This document shows, piece by piece, positions 37,801-47,800 of a stretch of 64,000 nt of DNA. The position numbers and the translations under genes were made by a program. The notes beneath the pieces were generated by a model. That model was not told the origin of the DNA. It saw only the letters and a list, made by a program, of their open reading frames with translations, and did not search any database. The DNA comes from Syngnathus acus (lineage: Eukaryota; Chordata; Actinopteri; Syngnathiformes; Syngnathidae), in assembly GCF_901709675.1 (NCBI RefSeq), contig NC_051098.1:8371000-8434999 (forward strand). The letters are read 5' to 3'. Position 1 is the stretch's first letter. The number at the start of each line of letters is the position of its first letter.

Positions 37801-40800
37801 CATCTTGTCCGTAGCTACGGCCGCCATGTTGGTCTCAGCCAATCAGGCGCGAGATAGCAGCAGGAAGGTGGATCAACTTCAGCCCAAGGTGTGTATACTT
37901 TGCCATTTTTCATTACTTTTAGTTTTTATTTCCCTTTGACTTTTTATATTTTGCATTTGTTCATTTGAATTTGCCTTTAGGGTGCGTTTACTAGGTTTTT
38001 ATGTTCATGTTTTTGAAAATGCTTAAGGTTCGATAGAAGAGGTAAGAGAAAAATGGATGGAAGGATGAGCCTTGGGATAGACAGCCAGTTAAATAGAAGT
38101 ATGGATTTAAAGATAGTTATAGAGTTATTGTTAGTAGAATTTTTATTTTTTTTAAATGCTTGACGTTAGATGGACTGATGGCTGGATAGATATTTTGTGT
38201 ACGGAAAATGCTGCTTGTTATTGACAAACAAACAAAATATTGTTTTTACTATTTATTTAAAAAAAAGAATATTTTTTCAATGATTTTGTTGACTTTGAAT
38301 CATTCAATTTATCTTTTGTCAGCTCGAAGTGGATGCCAAGCCATCTCCGTACCTCCGCCAACCTAAAATCAAACACCTGGGCGACGCTGTGACGCCGCTT
38401 CTGGTTGCCAGCCGGTTGGAGAAGGCCCGGGAGAAAGGCAGAGAGATGATGACGGAGAGAGCCGAGGTGGCTGTGATGGCTGAGGTGGTCCTTCAGGAGC
38501 CTAACCGAGGTCCCAGGGCCTCCAGGACTAACCCCGAGCCGCAGGTCCAGCCTCAGCTATCCGGCGAGCAACTGATTCAGGCCCGCAAAAACGAGCTTCC
38601 TCAGGAGGTGTGGCGAGAACACGCTGAGCGGCGGGAGCGGCGGACCTTGGAGAGACAGACCTCCAGCGAGCAGGAAGGACACGGAAGCCACGAGGGCCGG
38701 AGGAGAGAGCGAGACCGGCACCGGCTTGAGAGGCAGGAATCCAGCGAGCATGACACTGGAAAGGAACATTCTGACAGACGCTCAGGAGGCGGGTGAGATG
38801 TTTGTTTTAAGGACAATCACTTTTCCAACACCAAGATGCCCATTTTCAGGTGTGTCAAACTCATTTTCAGCACTTAGGGTTCCTTCAAAGGACCATTATG
38901 ACTAAAGTCAAATCAATGTGTAATCATTTTATTGCGTATACATCATTGTGCTTATAGCCAATGGAAGTGTGGAAACTTTCTTTGGCTCATGATTGTATTT
39001 ATGACATAAAAACAGCAGCCATCTTGTGCTTTTCTTGCCACAGAGAGAGGAGAACCACCATGGCGGAAATAGTGGAACAGCTTCAGGAGAGAGAAGCAGC
39101 ACAGGTTGGAAATTTACGCAAATTACAATTTTGTTTTCCATTGGTATTGTATGTACACGTGCGACGTCAACGTGCCGAAAAAATATTTCGGCGCGTATGT
39201 GGCGTGATGACTTTTTTATGCTATGAGACAAACAACGTTGTGATAACGGAATGATTCTGAACAAAGCTGTGTGTATTAATGAAATATTTACATTTTCCTA
39301 TCTGTGCCCCCCTCAAGGCCCGAGGCGAGGTTCCCCGCCTGCCAAATGGCATCCCAGAAAAGTCTTCCCGTCCTGATCGGCCTCGAGCCAGGGACAGACC
39401 CAAACCCAGGCGCCGGCCGCGACCCAAAGAGCCAGGAGAGACCACGCGGCGATCCCGCTCGGCTCCATCCCAGAGTGGCCCCGCGACCCCCCAGCCACCC
39501 GCACACAGCGCACACCACGAGGGCTTCCTTTTCCGCAAGCTGGACATTGAGAGCTTGAAAAAGAGCACCAACAGGTGGGTCTTCTGGATCCTGATGCCTG
39601 ATGCAGGACATGCCTGACAACACTGCAGTTCATCACAGGTGGTCTTACACACCAAACCTATCTAGCAGAAAAGTAATTTCTCTATAGTTTCCCCCACAAG
39701 GTGGTCGAGACTTTAAAGAAAAAAGAGTTTCTGAAGACTATGAGACTTTTTGGTTGGTCTAAAAAACACCCGACTTTCCAGCTGATCCAAAAATTCTCTT
39801 AAGACTCTTGAGTTGATCTAAAATGTCTTGAAAGACTACTCATTTGGTCTACACAATCTCTAAAGACTCTTCAGTTGGTCCACAAAGTCTCTTAAGACTC
39901 TCCAGTTGATCTAAAAGGCCCTCAAGATTCAAGTTGGTCTAAAATGTTTTGGAATAGTCCTTCCTGCATTAGTCTAAACTCTGTCTAAAGACTTTCCATT
40001 TGGGTCAGACAGTGTTCACACATTTCCAAAAAGGTTGTGAAATTGACTTTAAAATATCTCCAAACCCTTTTTATATTCAGGAATTCTTTGGCCTAAAAAG
40101 TCTCTTAAGACTATTCCGTTAATCAACTTTCATTTAACCAAACTTTTATACTGTTTGTTTCAATCATTGCTGCTGCTGGCTGCCGCCCCCTTCATCACCT
40201 CTAAGGTAAGTCCTATTTAAGCTCCCCCTGCTTCACCCAACCTGTATGTAGCCCCCCCATCCCTCCACCCTGCATGTTCCCCCATTGGCGTCCGTCTTGT
40301 GTTGTTCTGCAGTGTTTTTTCTCCTCCCTTGTTGGTGTTGGTTCTTCTCACCCCCCTACCTGTAAGCTCAGGTGAGTGAGGTGTAAGCTTAGCAGCAGGT
40401 ACTGTGCATACTCCCCTAACTCTTCACATCTCCACCCCCTTCCCTCACCTTTTCCCTCAACCCTACACCCACCACCTTCCCACCTCAGCAGGTCTTGGGT
40501 GAATTTGTACTGTATACTGAACAAAGGCGAGCTGGGCTTCTACAAGGATGCCAAGAACACCGCCACGGCGTACAACAACGAGCCGACGCTCAACCTCGCA
40601 CACTGCCATTGTGATGTCACCAATGGATACAAGAAAAAAAAGAATGTCTTTACACTTAAGTAAGAGCTCGTTCTCATTCTCATGCTGTAGATTGGAACTT
40701 AATTGCCTCTAAAGACTCACCAACTGAAGGATCTTCAGAAAAAATCCCTTAAGACTCTTTAGCTGATCTTAATTGTCTTCTCTTGATCAAATTTGTCAAG

Positions 40801-41536
40801 TCATCTAAAAAGCCTTCAAAGAATTCAGTTTGTCTAAAAAGTCTCTGAAGGTACTTGGTCTTAAGTTGCTGAAGAGTCACCATGGACTCTTTTATTCTGA
40901 AGACATTTTGGTTTGTCCAATAAGTCTCTCAGAATCTTGTGTTGGCTTAAAAGACTCCTAATTTGGTCTAAAAAAAATGAACCAAAGACCCTTAGTCTAA
41001 TAAGTCTCTTGAGACTTTGATTTTCTAAAGACTTCCGAAGAGCCATTTTTTTCTGAAGACTCTCCAGTTGAATTCAATCTAGAATAAAAGTAGAATATAA
41101 AATAAATAACACTGAATTGTTTACTGTACTTGCAGGACAAAGGATGGCAGTGAATTTTTATTCCACGCTAAAGACGAGGTAAGTCATTCTTGTGGTTTTT
41201 AATGCAGCTGCGGAACGTGATGGAAATTGACATGTAACTTGTGTATGTCAGGACGACCTGAAGACGTGGGTGAGCAACATTGGCGGCAGCATCTCGGAAC
41301 ACGAGGAGATGGCCAAGTGGGGCCAGCCCCAAGCAACTACCTCATCCACTGACGAGGGCACACGGCGCGACGGCAGCAAAGCTGGCTCGGAGCGCGGGGG
41401 CGAGCGATCGGACCGAGCTGAGAAGGCAGAAAAGGTGGAAAAGGACAGGGGACGGGACAAAGACAGGGGGGAGCGCTCGGAGCGCAGTGGAAAGGCAGAA
41501 GCCAAACGCTCAGAGAAGTCCAGTAAGAAAAAGTGA
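14542..41536 (+). CDS. sptbn4: Spectrin beta chain, non-erythrocytic 4 (beta-IV spectrin), complete
   Basis: Forty-three coding exons join with continuous phase into 7860 nt, or 2619 aa (human SPTBN4 is 2564 aa). The product is a membrane-skeleton protein that, with alpha-II spectrin and ankyrin-G, organises ion channels at axon initial segments and nodes of Ranvier. Order: N-terminus from [10 protein letters not shown]; two CH domains (about residues 60-285); spectrin repeats (about 300-2080); a basic/proline-rich specific region (about 2081-2430); a PH domain (about 2435-2545); and a Ser/Arg/Lys tail ending SSKKK. Naming as beta-IV rests on recalled family-specific stretches: [37 protein letters not shown] and the KWGQ...TTSSTDEG tail. 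The blvrb neighbour supports it. The start ATG at 14542 is preceded by GGCGCC and lies 15 bases into its exon. Exon coordinates are in the block entries. No frameshift or missing exon was found. Whether this is an a or b duplicate cannot be told. Confidence 0.96.
17684..17829 (+). repeat. Compound microsatellite (TTTTA)n-(CTTA)n
   Basis: About 14 copies of the pentamer TTTTA (17684-17754) run directly into about 19 copies of the tetramer CTTA/TTAC (17751-17829). The array stops 10 bases before the exon 5 acceptor of sptbn4, so it supplies the polypyrimidine tract. Confidence 0.95.
17921..18881 (+). other. sptbn4 intron 5
   Basis: AT-rich, with no coding segment seen between the CH2 exons. 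Confidence 0.6.
19247..25853 (+). CDS. sptbn4: sptbn4 exons 8-23: first half of the spectrin-repeat rod
   Basis: Exons: 19247-19434, 19610-19727, 19795-19953, 20637-20939, 21376-21526, 21606-21742, 21808-21957, 22066-22434, 22600-22814, 22999-23136, 23307-23547, 23672-23830, 23957-24087, 24156-24381, 24507-24709 and 25763-25853. They encode triple-helical repeats of about 106 residues with the usual conserved tryptophans (for example [40 protein letters not shown]). Early repeats take part in dimer nucleation with alpha spectrin. Exon 23 ends near codon 1284 at FLQDCHE, about where repeats 9 and 10 meet. Confidence 0.93.
19954..20636 (+). other. sptbn4 intron 10
   Basis: Imperfect repetition of a unit resembling gaaagctcac and a seed phrase around ccctgtatgactttcc at about 19490, 20040 and 20190. 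No coding segment. Confidence 0.45.
24710..25762 (+). other. sptbn4 intron 22
   Basis: Strongly AT-rich in the first half (24760-25160), then the long (TG)n array. No coding exon seen. Confidence 0.55.
25283..25428 (+). repeat. (TG)n dinucleotide array
   Basis: About 145 bases of TG with a few interruptions (TTTGTGCG, TTTGCG, TATG), inside sptbn4 intron 22. The Cys-Val reading frames through it are artefacts. Confidence 0.97.
28109..28221 (+). repeat. (TG)n dinucleotide array with CG interruptions
   Basis: About 110 bases of TG with several GCGTG interruptions, in sptbn4 intron 23. Confidence 0.96.
28691..28836 (+). repeat. (GATT)n tetranucleotide array
   Basis: About 145 bases of GATT with a few GGTT/GGAC variants, ending 13 bases before the exon 24 acceptor of sptbn4. 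Confidence 0.95.
28850..37094 (+). CDS. sptbn4: sptbn4 exons 24-36: second half of the spectrin-repeat rod
   Basis: Exons: 28850-28996, 31875-32138, 32285-32509, 32988-33077, 33301-33579, 33743-33873, 34139-34343, 34501-34746, 35030-35164, 35232-35476, 35823-35961, 36629-36713 and 36898-37094. They encode repeats from about 10 to 17. Recognisable strings include [67 protein letters not shown] and [17 protein letters not shown]. In beta spectrins the ankyrin-binding site is in repeats 14-15, here exons 30-33, and the partial last repeat forms the tetramer site. The exon 29-30 junction reads HPDCEKISKRQ where I recall a serine in human. Confidence 0.94.
29040..30050 (+). repeat. Degenerate tandem array (units about 110-170 bp) in sptbn4 intron 24
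   Basis: Five or six copies of a diverged unit. Each has a gttcaaaatcaatcc-like phrase, then tttcctcattctttgcagcaa, then a phrase like catgcactgtcagggtttt. Copies of the TTGCAGCAAG block sit near 29144, 29299, 29408, 29551 and 29725, so spacing is irregular. Confidence 0.8.
30051..31874 (+). other. Remainder of sptbn4 intron 24
   Basis: No coding exon seen. It contains a short GC-richer block near 30290-30420 and a (TG)n-(G)n run near 31647-31672. Confidence 0.5.
35530..35720 (+). repeat. Degenerate TTAGGGTTTCAAG-type repeats in sptbn4 intron 33
   Basis: Several spaced copies of gggtttcaa/ttagggtt-like words (for example aaattagggtttaaagac, aaattagggttacaaac). The same family occurs at 3290-3500, 4545-4760, 5030-5440 and 37120-37510. 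Confidence 0.75.
37120..37510 (+). repeat. Degenerate TTAGGGTTTCAAG-type repeats in sptbn4 intron 36
   Basis: About a dozen imperfect copies with words such as gggtttcaag, aaattagggtttcaagcc and tagggtttcaaatt, filling most of the intron. Confidence 0.8.
37553..41536 (+). CDS. sptbn4: sptbn4 exons 37-43: specific region, PH domain and C-terminus
   Basis: Exons: 37553-37888, 38323-38792, 39044-39104, 39318-39574, 40492-40659, 41136-41178 and 41252-41536 (TGA at 41534-41536). Exon 37 opens [20 protein letters not shown] and then becomes proline/serine-rich. Exon 38 carries repeated LERQxSSE motifs. Exon 39 encodes [12 protein letters not shown]. Exon 40 has the [16 protein letters not shown] block and the PH start ([10 protein letters not shown]), completed by [30 protein letters not shown] and [16 protein letters not shown] charged [10 protein letters not shown]-type tail ends the protein. 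The PH domain binds phosphoinositides in the family. Exon 42 is only 43 bases. Confidence 0.94.
37889..38322 (+). other. sptbn4 intron 37
   Basis: AT-rich; includes gatggatgga-like words near 38050 and 38170. No coding segment. Confidence 0.5.
39680..41070 (+). repeat. Degenerate AAAGTCTCTTAAGACTCTTCAGTTGATC-type repeats (introns 40 and 41)
   Basis: Imperfect units of about 30-40 bases, with phrases such as aagtctcttaagactctcc, agttgatctaaaa and tggtctaaaa, at 39680-40150 and 40690-41070. Fainter copies occur at 33885-34075, 34840-34990 and 42370-42470. Confidence 0.75.
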
Positions 41537-41755
41537 TGTCTTCTCATCGCTTCCCACGTGGAAGCGCAAAGATGCAAAATGACACAGGAAGGAAGAACTC
41601 TTTGAACTGACTTTTTCTTCTCCTAATGTGTCTAAGCGGTATCGCCCCTCTCCCCCCACTGGCTGTGCAGGGAAGTGGAGCAGGATGATGATTGCTGCTT
41701 CTGAGATAGAGTATCAAGTAGCTCGCGCTGTTCCTTTTCTGATTTCTTATATGAG

Positions 41756-41756
<1 letters not shown>

Positions 41757-41842
<86 letters not shown>
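41757..41842 (+). repeat. (TG)n array in the sptbn4 3' UTR
   Basis: About 43 uninterrupted TG units, then a GGTGCGTGCGTG tail, starting about 220 bases after the sptbn4 stop codon. Confidence 0.96.
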
Positions 41843-41846
<4 letters not shown>

Positions 41847-42203
41847 CGTGCGTGTGCGTGTGTGTGTGTGGGCATGTAAAGTTCAGAGTAATAGCAGTGG
41901 AATTAAGAAAGTAAGCAAAGCCTGCATCTCACTGAGCTCTGAGGGTTTGCGCACATAGTAATGTTGGAATTTCGTCGGGGTTCTTAAATGTTTGCTAACA
42001 GTTGCAAACAGTTTTTCTTGTGAAACTGGTGACGAAAATTAGCACTACTGGCGAATGTCTGGCGGACATCTTTGCGACCGTTTGCGACCTTGAACGAAAC
42101 CTGTCGAAAACACAACATACAACACGATAATGTTTGCTGCTTAAATTCTTATAATCGTTTTTATTTCAGTCTTAGCAAATTTATTGACAACACTTTGAAT
42201 CCA

Positions 42204-42209
42204 AATAAA
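42204..42209 (+). terminator. sptbn4: Candidate sptbn4 poly(A) signal
   Basis: The first clear AATAAA after the stop codon, giving a 3' UTR of about 670 bases. A longer 3' UTR cannot be excluded. Confidence 0.35.
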
Positions 42210-42982
42210 CATCAGATAAAATAATGTATTAAACTTGTCATTCCTTTGAAGAAAGTTAAGTAAAAAATTAATTTAGGCTGTTGAAAAAATGAAAAACAGT
42301 AGAAAGTGAAAAATGCTTGAAAAGGTTTGCATTTCTGGGATGTAATACAGATGTGAAGCACACCGAGTTGGTCAAAAACATCTGAAGATTCTAGAGTTAG
42401 TCCAAAAGTTGATCCATAAAATTTCTAGACTCTTCTGGACTAAATTTCTAGACTCTTCTGGACTAACATCTAGCACATGTGAACTGTTATGCCACACAGA
42501 TGCAAACCACTTTTTTAAACTCACTGCTATTATATCGAACACATTTGTCTTTTAGTGAAGGAAGCCCTCTATGCCAAACTGATCTCATTCATCATCACCC
42601 GACTAAAATCATCCAAATCTCGTTTTCTTTCTTTTTTTATGTTCCCACCCAAAAGGAATCTGGTTGATGTGTACGTCTGTCCATAACTCTCAGGTTTCTT
42701 ACAGTGTTGTAAGCGTGTGTTTGGGGTGCTCAAATGTCTTCCAGATGCGTGCAAGGTTCCAATCCACTGGAAACGTCAGCAGAGTGTAAACAATGTTGGA
42801 TGAATGACTGAATGGATGGATGAATGAATGGATGGCAGACCAGAAGCGCTTCAGCTGTCACACCTTATGACTTTGCATGTCTGATTCGGAGTGAAATCAC
42901 ATGTTGAAAAAAATAAAAACAAAAAATCTATTTTGTTTCATGCCTCTAGACTTAATGTCCATTTGATTGTTTTTAACGATGT

Positions 42983-43147
42983 TGTGGCAGACCTCAATAC
43001 CAGGCCTCTCACCCAGCAGTTAGGGGTGGGATGATGTCTTTGTCCTTTGTAATGTCATGCTCACTTTGTTGCTTTGATGAATTGTCTCGAGCCACAGTTG
43101 TTGGCAGACATTTATGGAATAAAGACGTGCTCCTCACTTCTGCCACA
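42983..43147 (+). repeat. Left LTR
   Basis: Begins TGTGGCAG, ends CTGCCACA and contains AATAAA at 43118. It shares phrases such as ctcacccagcagttaggggt and cgttcctcacttctgcc-like sequence with the right copy. Confidence 0.8.
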
Positions 43148-43960
43148 TTGGTGACCCCGACGTAATGTCGGCCCACTACAATGTGAGGCCAACAGATTAA
43201 TTCCACCCATTTGCCAAGGACCTTCACGAGGACCAGCCGCGCATTTTCCCCATTGGAGGTTCTCAAGAAGCGGCCGGGCCGCCTGCTCCATCACGATCGT
43301 TCGCCCACAGGATGATGGTCAGTCAAGCTCAAAACATCACATGCGTTCCTGCACATCTGCTTGGCGCCACCCGGAACCTTCCACCCGCGCCTCGGCGTGC
43401 ACCCCCCGAGTCAGGCTTTCAGAGCCTTCAGGGCTGCACGCTCTACGGCCAGGACCGCCCAAGCCACCCTCTGGCCCGTCCACCTCAACGTGTGCTTCCT
43501 GAGCCCGGCCCTAGCCATCAGGATAGCTGCACGCCTCTGTCAGGACCAGCCTTCCGCAACCCACCGGGCTTTTCCGGCCATCTCTGCTACCTGCGTTGAC
43601 GCAGTTGACTACCTGGCCGATGTCTGCAGTGCCTCGTCGGCTTTACCAGCCAGCTCTGCTACCTGTGTTGGACCACCTGGCTGATGTCTGCAGTGCCTTA
43701 ACGCTTGCCAGTGTGCTGCACCCTCTACTTAAAGACTCCGCCCTCAGGGAGAGAGCCAACCTTGCCTTCTTCCTCGTGGCCCACCTTCGCCGCATCCCAT
43801 CTGCATCTAACCCGCCTGAGTGCTCGGGACGCTGCACACACGTTCGCCTGTGTTCGACACCCACAGCCCATTGGAGCGCACCGCTGTCTACATCTTGCCC
43901 AGTGAACTACTTCTGCGGCGGTTCGTGAACCCTATGTTTTTGTGGTTTTTGTGTTTTGAG

Positions 43961-44131
43961 TGTTTGGGGGGGACCTCAGTATTAGGCTTCTCACCCAGTA
44001 GGCCAGCAGTTAGGGGTGGGGTAATATCTTTGTCCTTAGCGATGTCATGGTTTCTTTGCGGCTTTGAGGGATGTCTCAAGCAACAATTAGGAGAGTCATG
44101 GAATAAAGACGCGTTCCTCACTTCTGCCACA
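43961..44131 (+). repeat. Right LTR
   Basis: A diverged copy of the left LTR. The 3' end (cttctgccaca) is intact, but the 5' end reads tgtttggggggg rather than TGTGGCAG. It contains AATAAA at 44102. Confidence 0.75.
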
Positions 44132-44145
44132 ATGTCTTACTCATT

Positions 44146-44291
44146 GACTGTGTACTTGAGCATTATTTGACTCCTGTTTTCATGGTGAATCCTTGAATTT
44201 TGTCAAGGATGTCTGATCGACTGTGTACTTGAGCATTATTTGACTCCTGTTTTCATGGCGAATCCTTGAATTTTGTCGAGGATGTCTGCTT
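44146..44291 (+). repeat. 73-bp tandem duplication
   Basis: Two head-to-tail copies, 44146-44218 and 44219-44291, each starting gactgtgtacttgagcatta. They differ at only a few positions (for example catggtgaat versus catggcgaat), so the duplication is recent. Confidence 0.92.
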
Positions 44292-44447
44292 ATGATCAGA
44301 GCTAATTATGTGGAATTTCTTAGGAGTTTTTCAAAGCCCTGGAATTTCCCTCAAACGGCTGCATCATGCCAAAATAGCCTCGTTGTATTTGAACTTGAGC
44401 CTTGGGACTTTTTAATAATATAGTGATAAGTTAAGAACCTGTTTTTT

Positions 44448-44503
44448 ACTATTATTATTATTATTATTGTTGTTGTTATTATTATTGTTATTATTATTAT
44501 TAT
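44448..44503 (+). repeat. (TTA/TTG)n trinucleotide array
   Basis: About 18 units of TTA with TTG variants. Confidence 0.9.
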
Positions 44504-44689
44504 TAGTTGCACGTGATCATACTTAACATTGCACACAAACTGTGTACAAAAACCGAAAGAAAATATTTTTGATTTGTGCGTTATGTGTTTTATCATTGTT
44601 TGGGGGTGAGAGTGGAATTGTTTAAGCAATTTAAACAAAAAATCCCTTCGAAACAAGTCCAGCTAGGGGCGGAAACAGGAAACAAAAAA

Positions 44690-44855
44690 GAACCGGAAGC
44701 GGAAATAAAACCCGGAAGATTAATAGAGACCCACGGTCCGCCAGTGTCAGCAGTCGACTTGGTGAAGTAATATCAACCCAATGTTGTGCCAATATTGACG
44801 TATTTTCGATTTATGTATCTTTTAATAGTCGGTTCGGTGTACAGTTGCCACAAAC
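44690..44855 (+). promoter_or_regulatory. Promoter / 5' UTR of Znf-A with two ETS-type sites
   Basis: AACCGGAAGC (44691-44700) and CCCGGAAGAT (44711-44720) are ETS-family core motifs (CCGGAAG) 20 bases apart. They lie about 140-165 bases before the Znf-A start codon. Paired ETS motifs are typical of TATA-less housekeeping promoters. No TATA box is evident. Confidence 0.45.
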
Positions 44856-47800
44856 ATGGGGGCGAGGTTCGACAGCGAGGTGGCGTCGATGGTCGATGTC
44901 GCTTTCCGAGCCACTGTGTCGGTCTTCAGGAGCGTGTGGGAGAAACAAGCGCCCAATTCGGTGTTAGAAGAGCTCAGCCTCATTGGCGACCTGCGGGAGA
45001 TCGAGCGCAATCTGCTGGCTCAGCTCCAGCGAGTGTTCGCCGAGTTATGCGACGAGAACGAGACGCTAAAGGCCAAAGTGGAGCAGCTGGAGGACGTCAT
45101 GCAGAGGAAGGCCGGACTGCTGGAACAGGAGCTGAACGTCCGGGTAGGACAACTAGGCAGAGACATGGAGCTGCTGGAGAAGGAGATCAAGAGCATCAGC
45201 GATGGAGGGGCTGCGGCAGGAGGCAAGACCCAGCTCGGCATAATACAAAAATGCCCATCACACACTAGACCTGAACGGTTTAGTTTGCGTATTTACTTGA
45301 AGTTAACTTACTTGCAGTCTTTTGGAATGAATTGAAAACAAATTTTAATATATGCCATGTTATATTTCTCTCTGCGAATGAACACAGAAGCCTCACTGTC
45401 GTCAGTCTCCGTCAACCAGATCTTCGCTGACACAGAATCCAGTTTGAGTGTCTCAGAAGCAGTTAGTGACGAGGTGGACCGGAGTCGTAAAATGGACCCA
45501 CGGTCCAAAGTTCCACAAGCGATGAAGGTCAGCGAGCTCGGTGCCGTGCTTAATGTGGAAGATGGAGCGTCTGCTGTACAGGAGACAACAGAAGAATCGC
45601 TCGTGGTGCATCATGACCCCCAACTTGCGTCCTCACCTCAAGATGCTCCAAGTCCCAATTCCTGCTCTCTTAACAGTCAGGAGTTGGCGCAGGAACAGGC
45701 ACAAAAACAGGTTTGCTGTCTCCGACAGTTGCTTTTCAACCTTTGACACGTATACATCAGCAGCAACATATTTGATTTTCACCATGTAGCTTCTTCAGAG
45801 GTTTGGACGTGCCAACATGAGGTCAAAGTTCACCAGTAAAGAAATTAAAAAAAAAAAAAAAAAATAGATTGCAACAAACCACATGGAACCAAATTATATA
45901 ACAAATTACAGGTCTTGATGAGATAATTCGTTTGTTAATCTGTTTGGCAACAAAATGAAGAAAACAAATATTATGTATTTGGTTTGTCTGGCAGGGCTCA
46001 GTGGAAGAATCTTCATCAGGGAGACCGAGAAGAACAAGGAAGCCAAGTTTCAAAGTGGAAATGGGTAAAGATTAAGATTTCACGGCTGGCCATGTTTAAA
46101 ATTGAACCTAAAGGCAAAGTCATAAAAATATTTTGTAAAGGTTACTGTTTACCTTTTAACATTAACCGTGATTTACTTCTTTTAACACTTGTATGACAAT
46201 TGTAGCCTGGAGCAAATGATTCTATTCTTTTTCAAAATCCAAATTTTCAAACAACAGTGTTGGATTCATGAGGTTATGTTGTGTTTGAACCATTAGCAGA
46301 CAAGTTTCTCCTTTGTAAATAAAGGTGTTGGCTTCTGTCCCTTCAAGCTCTCTCAGCGTCCATCGACATAAGCGACGACGAAAGAGACTCTGGCGAAGAC
46401 GAAGACAACCCGAGGAAGAAGGCACGGCGGAACGTGAAGCGCTTTGCATGTGATGAATGTGATGCCGCCTTCTACTGGAAGGCCGACCTGAAGAAGCATG
46501 CGGTGCTCCACAAGCAGCCCTTTCCGTGCCAGCAGTGCGACGAGAGCTTCTCGGAGAAGAAGTATCTGGAGGACCATGAGCTGAGCCACCAGGCGGTGTC
46601 CAAGGCACCGCTACCCTTCCCGTGCCCACGCTGCAAGCGCTCCTACCGCAAGGAGGAGTCTCTACAGAACCACCTGAAGCGCCATCAGCCATTGGCCGAG
46701 CCAAAGCCTTTCGCCTGCGAGCAGTGCGGCAAGACATTTCGTGTAGAACGCTCTCTGGAGAATCACCTGCTGCGCCACCAGGTGAAGCCATTACTGTGCT
46801 AAGCTAAAAGCACCACCAACATTTTATTCCAGATCTTGCAATTTTGCAATAATCTATAGTTGCAGCCCGAATTTTGTGTGTTGTACCTACTGTACATTGC
46901 AGCCATAAAATACTAATTTTGTTTCACAAAGTAGCTACATTTAGTGGCCACAAATTTGTGACCCTATATACTGATTTGTTGTGACAAACTTCTGCCCCCA
47001 ATAATGTGCTCAACAAATTTGCGGCCAAAAAATATTACACTGGTCACAAGTGACTTAATTCTGGCCACATCATACCACATTCGGGCAACAAGATTGGTGT
47101 CGCATGTAACCAAAATATAAATTTTTGACCATTAAATAGTAAATTGTTGCCAGTTATTTGGGAGCACAGATGACTAAATTGTGTTCACGAAATACTTATT
47201 GCTGACAAGATTGGTGCCATGTGTGCACTAAAGTATGAAAAAAAAGAAAGAAATTAAATATTTTACTTTGTCTTCAGAAGTGGAAGGAGCCACTCCAGTG
47301 CACGCTGTGCAACAAGACCTGCAAGACGGCGGTGCAGCTGCGCGGTCACATGGTGGTACACTCGGAGGAGCGCCCCTTCAGCTGCGCTACCTGCGGCAAG
47401 GAGTTCAAGAGCAAGGACACGCTGCGTTTCCACCAAATGGTTCACACCAACGCCAAGAAGTACAAGTGCAACATGTGCGAAGAGACTTTCAAGTACGCCC
47501 ATTCGCTAACCGTGCACAAACGCAAGCACACCGGCATCACGCCGTTCGTGTGTGGTGTGTGCGGACGCTCGTACCGCACCGGGACGGCACTCAAACGGCA
47601 CAGCGTGGTGCACACGGGCGAGAAACCGTTCACCTGCCACGTATGCGGCGCCCGCTTCAGCCTTAACAACAATTTGAAGCGACACCTGCGCATCCACACC
47701 GGTGAGAAGCCTTTCACCTGCAAGGATTGCGGCAAGAGCTTCTCGGATAACAACAAGCTCAAGTCGCACATGCTGGTGCATGGAGCCCGGAAGCCTTTCA

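Larger units (their letters stand above)
42983..44131 (+). mobile_element. Non-autonomous LTR retrotransposon (TRIM-like), about 1.15 kb
   Basis: Two diverged direct repeats of about 165-170 bp (42983-43147 and 43961-44131) flank about 813 bp. The left LTR starts TGTGGCAG and ends CTGCCACA, an 8-bp perfect inverted pair with TG...CA ends. Both copies hold AATAAA (43118-43123 and 44102-44107). Directly after the left LTR is TTGGTGACCCCGACG, of the form expected for a primer-binding site matching a tRNA 3' CCA end. ATGT occurs on both outer sides (42979-42982 and 44132-44135), a 4-bp target duplication. The interior is GC-rich, with a duplicated block near 43585-43700 and no gag or pol I can recognise. 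The start of the right LTR has diverged, and no clear polypurine tract precedes it. Confidence 0.82.

Noticed and set aside
43312-43928. Overlapping GC-rich ORFs of 95-110 codons inside the LTR element
   Set aside because: No gag, protease or reverse-transcriptase motif. The frames are open because of GC-rich repetitive composition.
44786-45268. 160-codon ORF overlapping Znf-A exon 1
   Set aside because: A different frame from the coiled-coil start that continues into exon 2; low-complexity Arg/Gly-rich reading.
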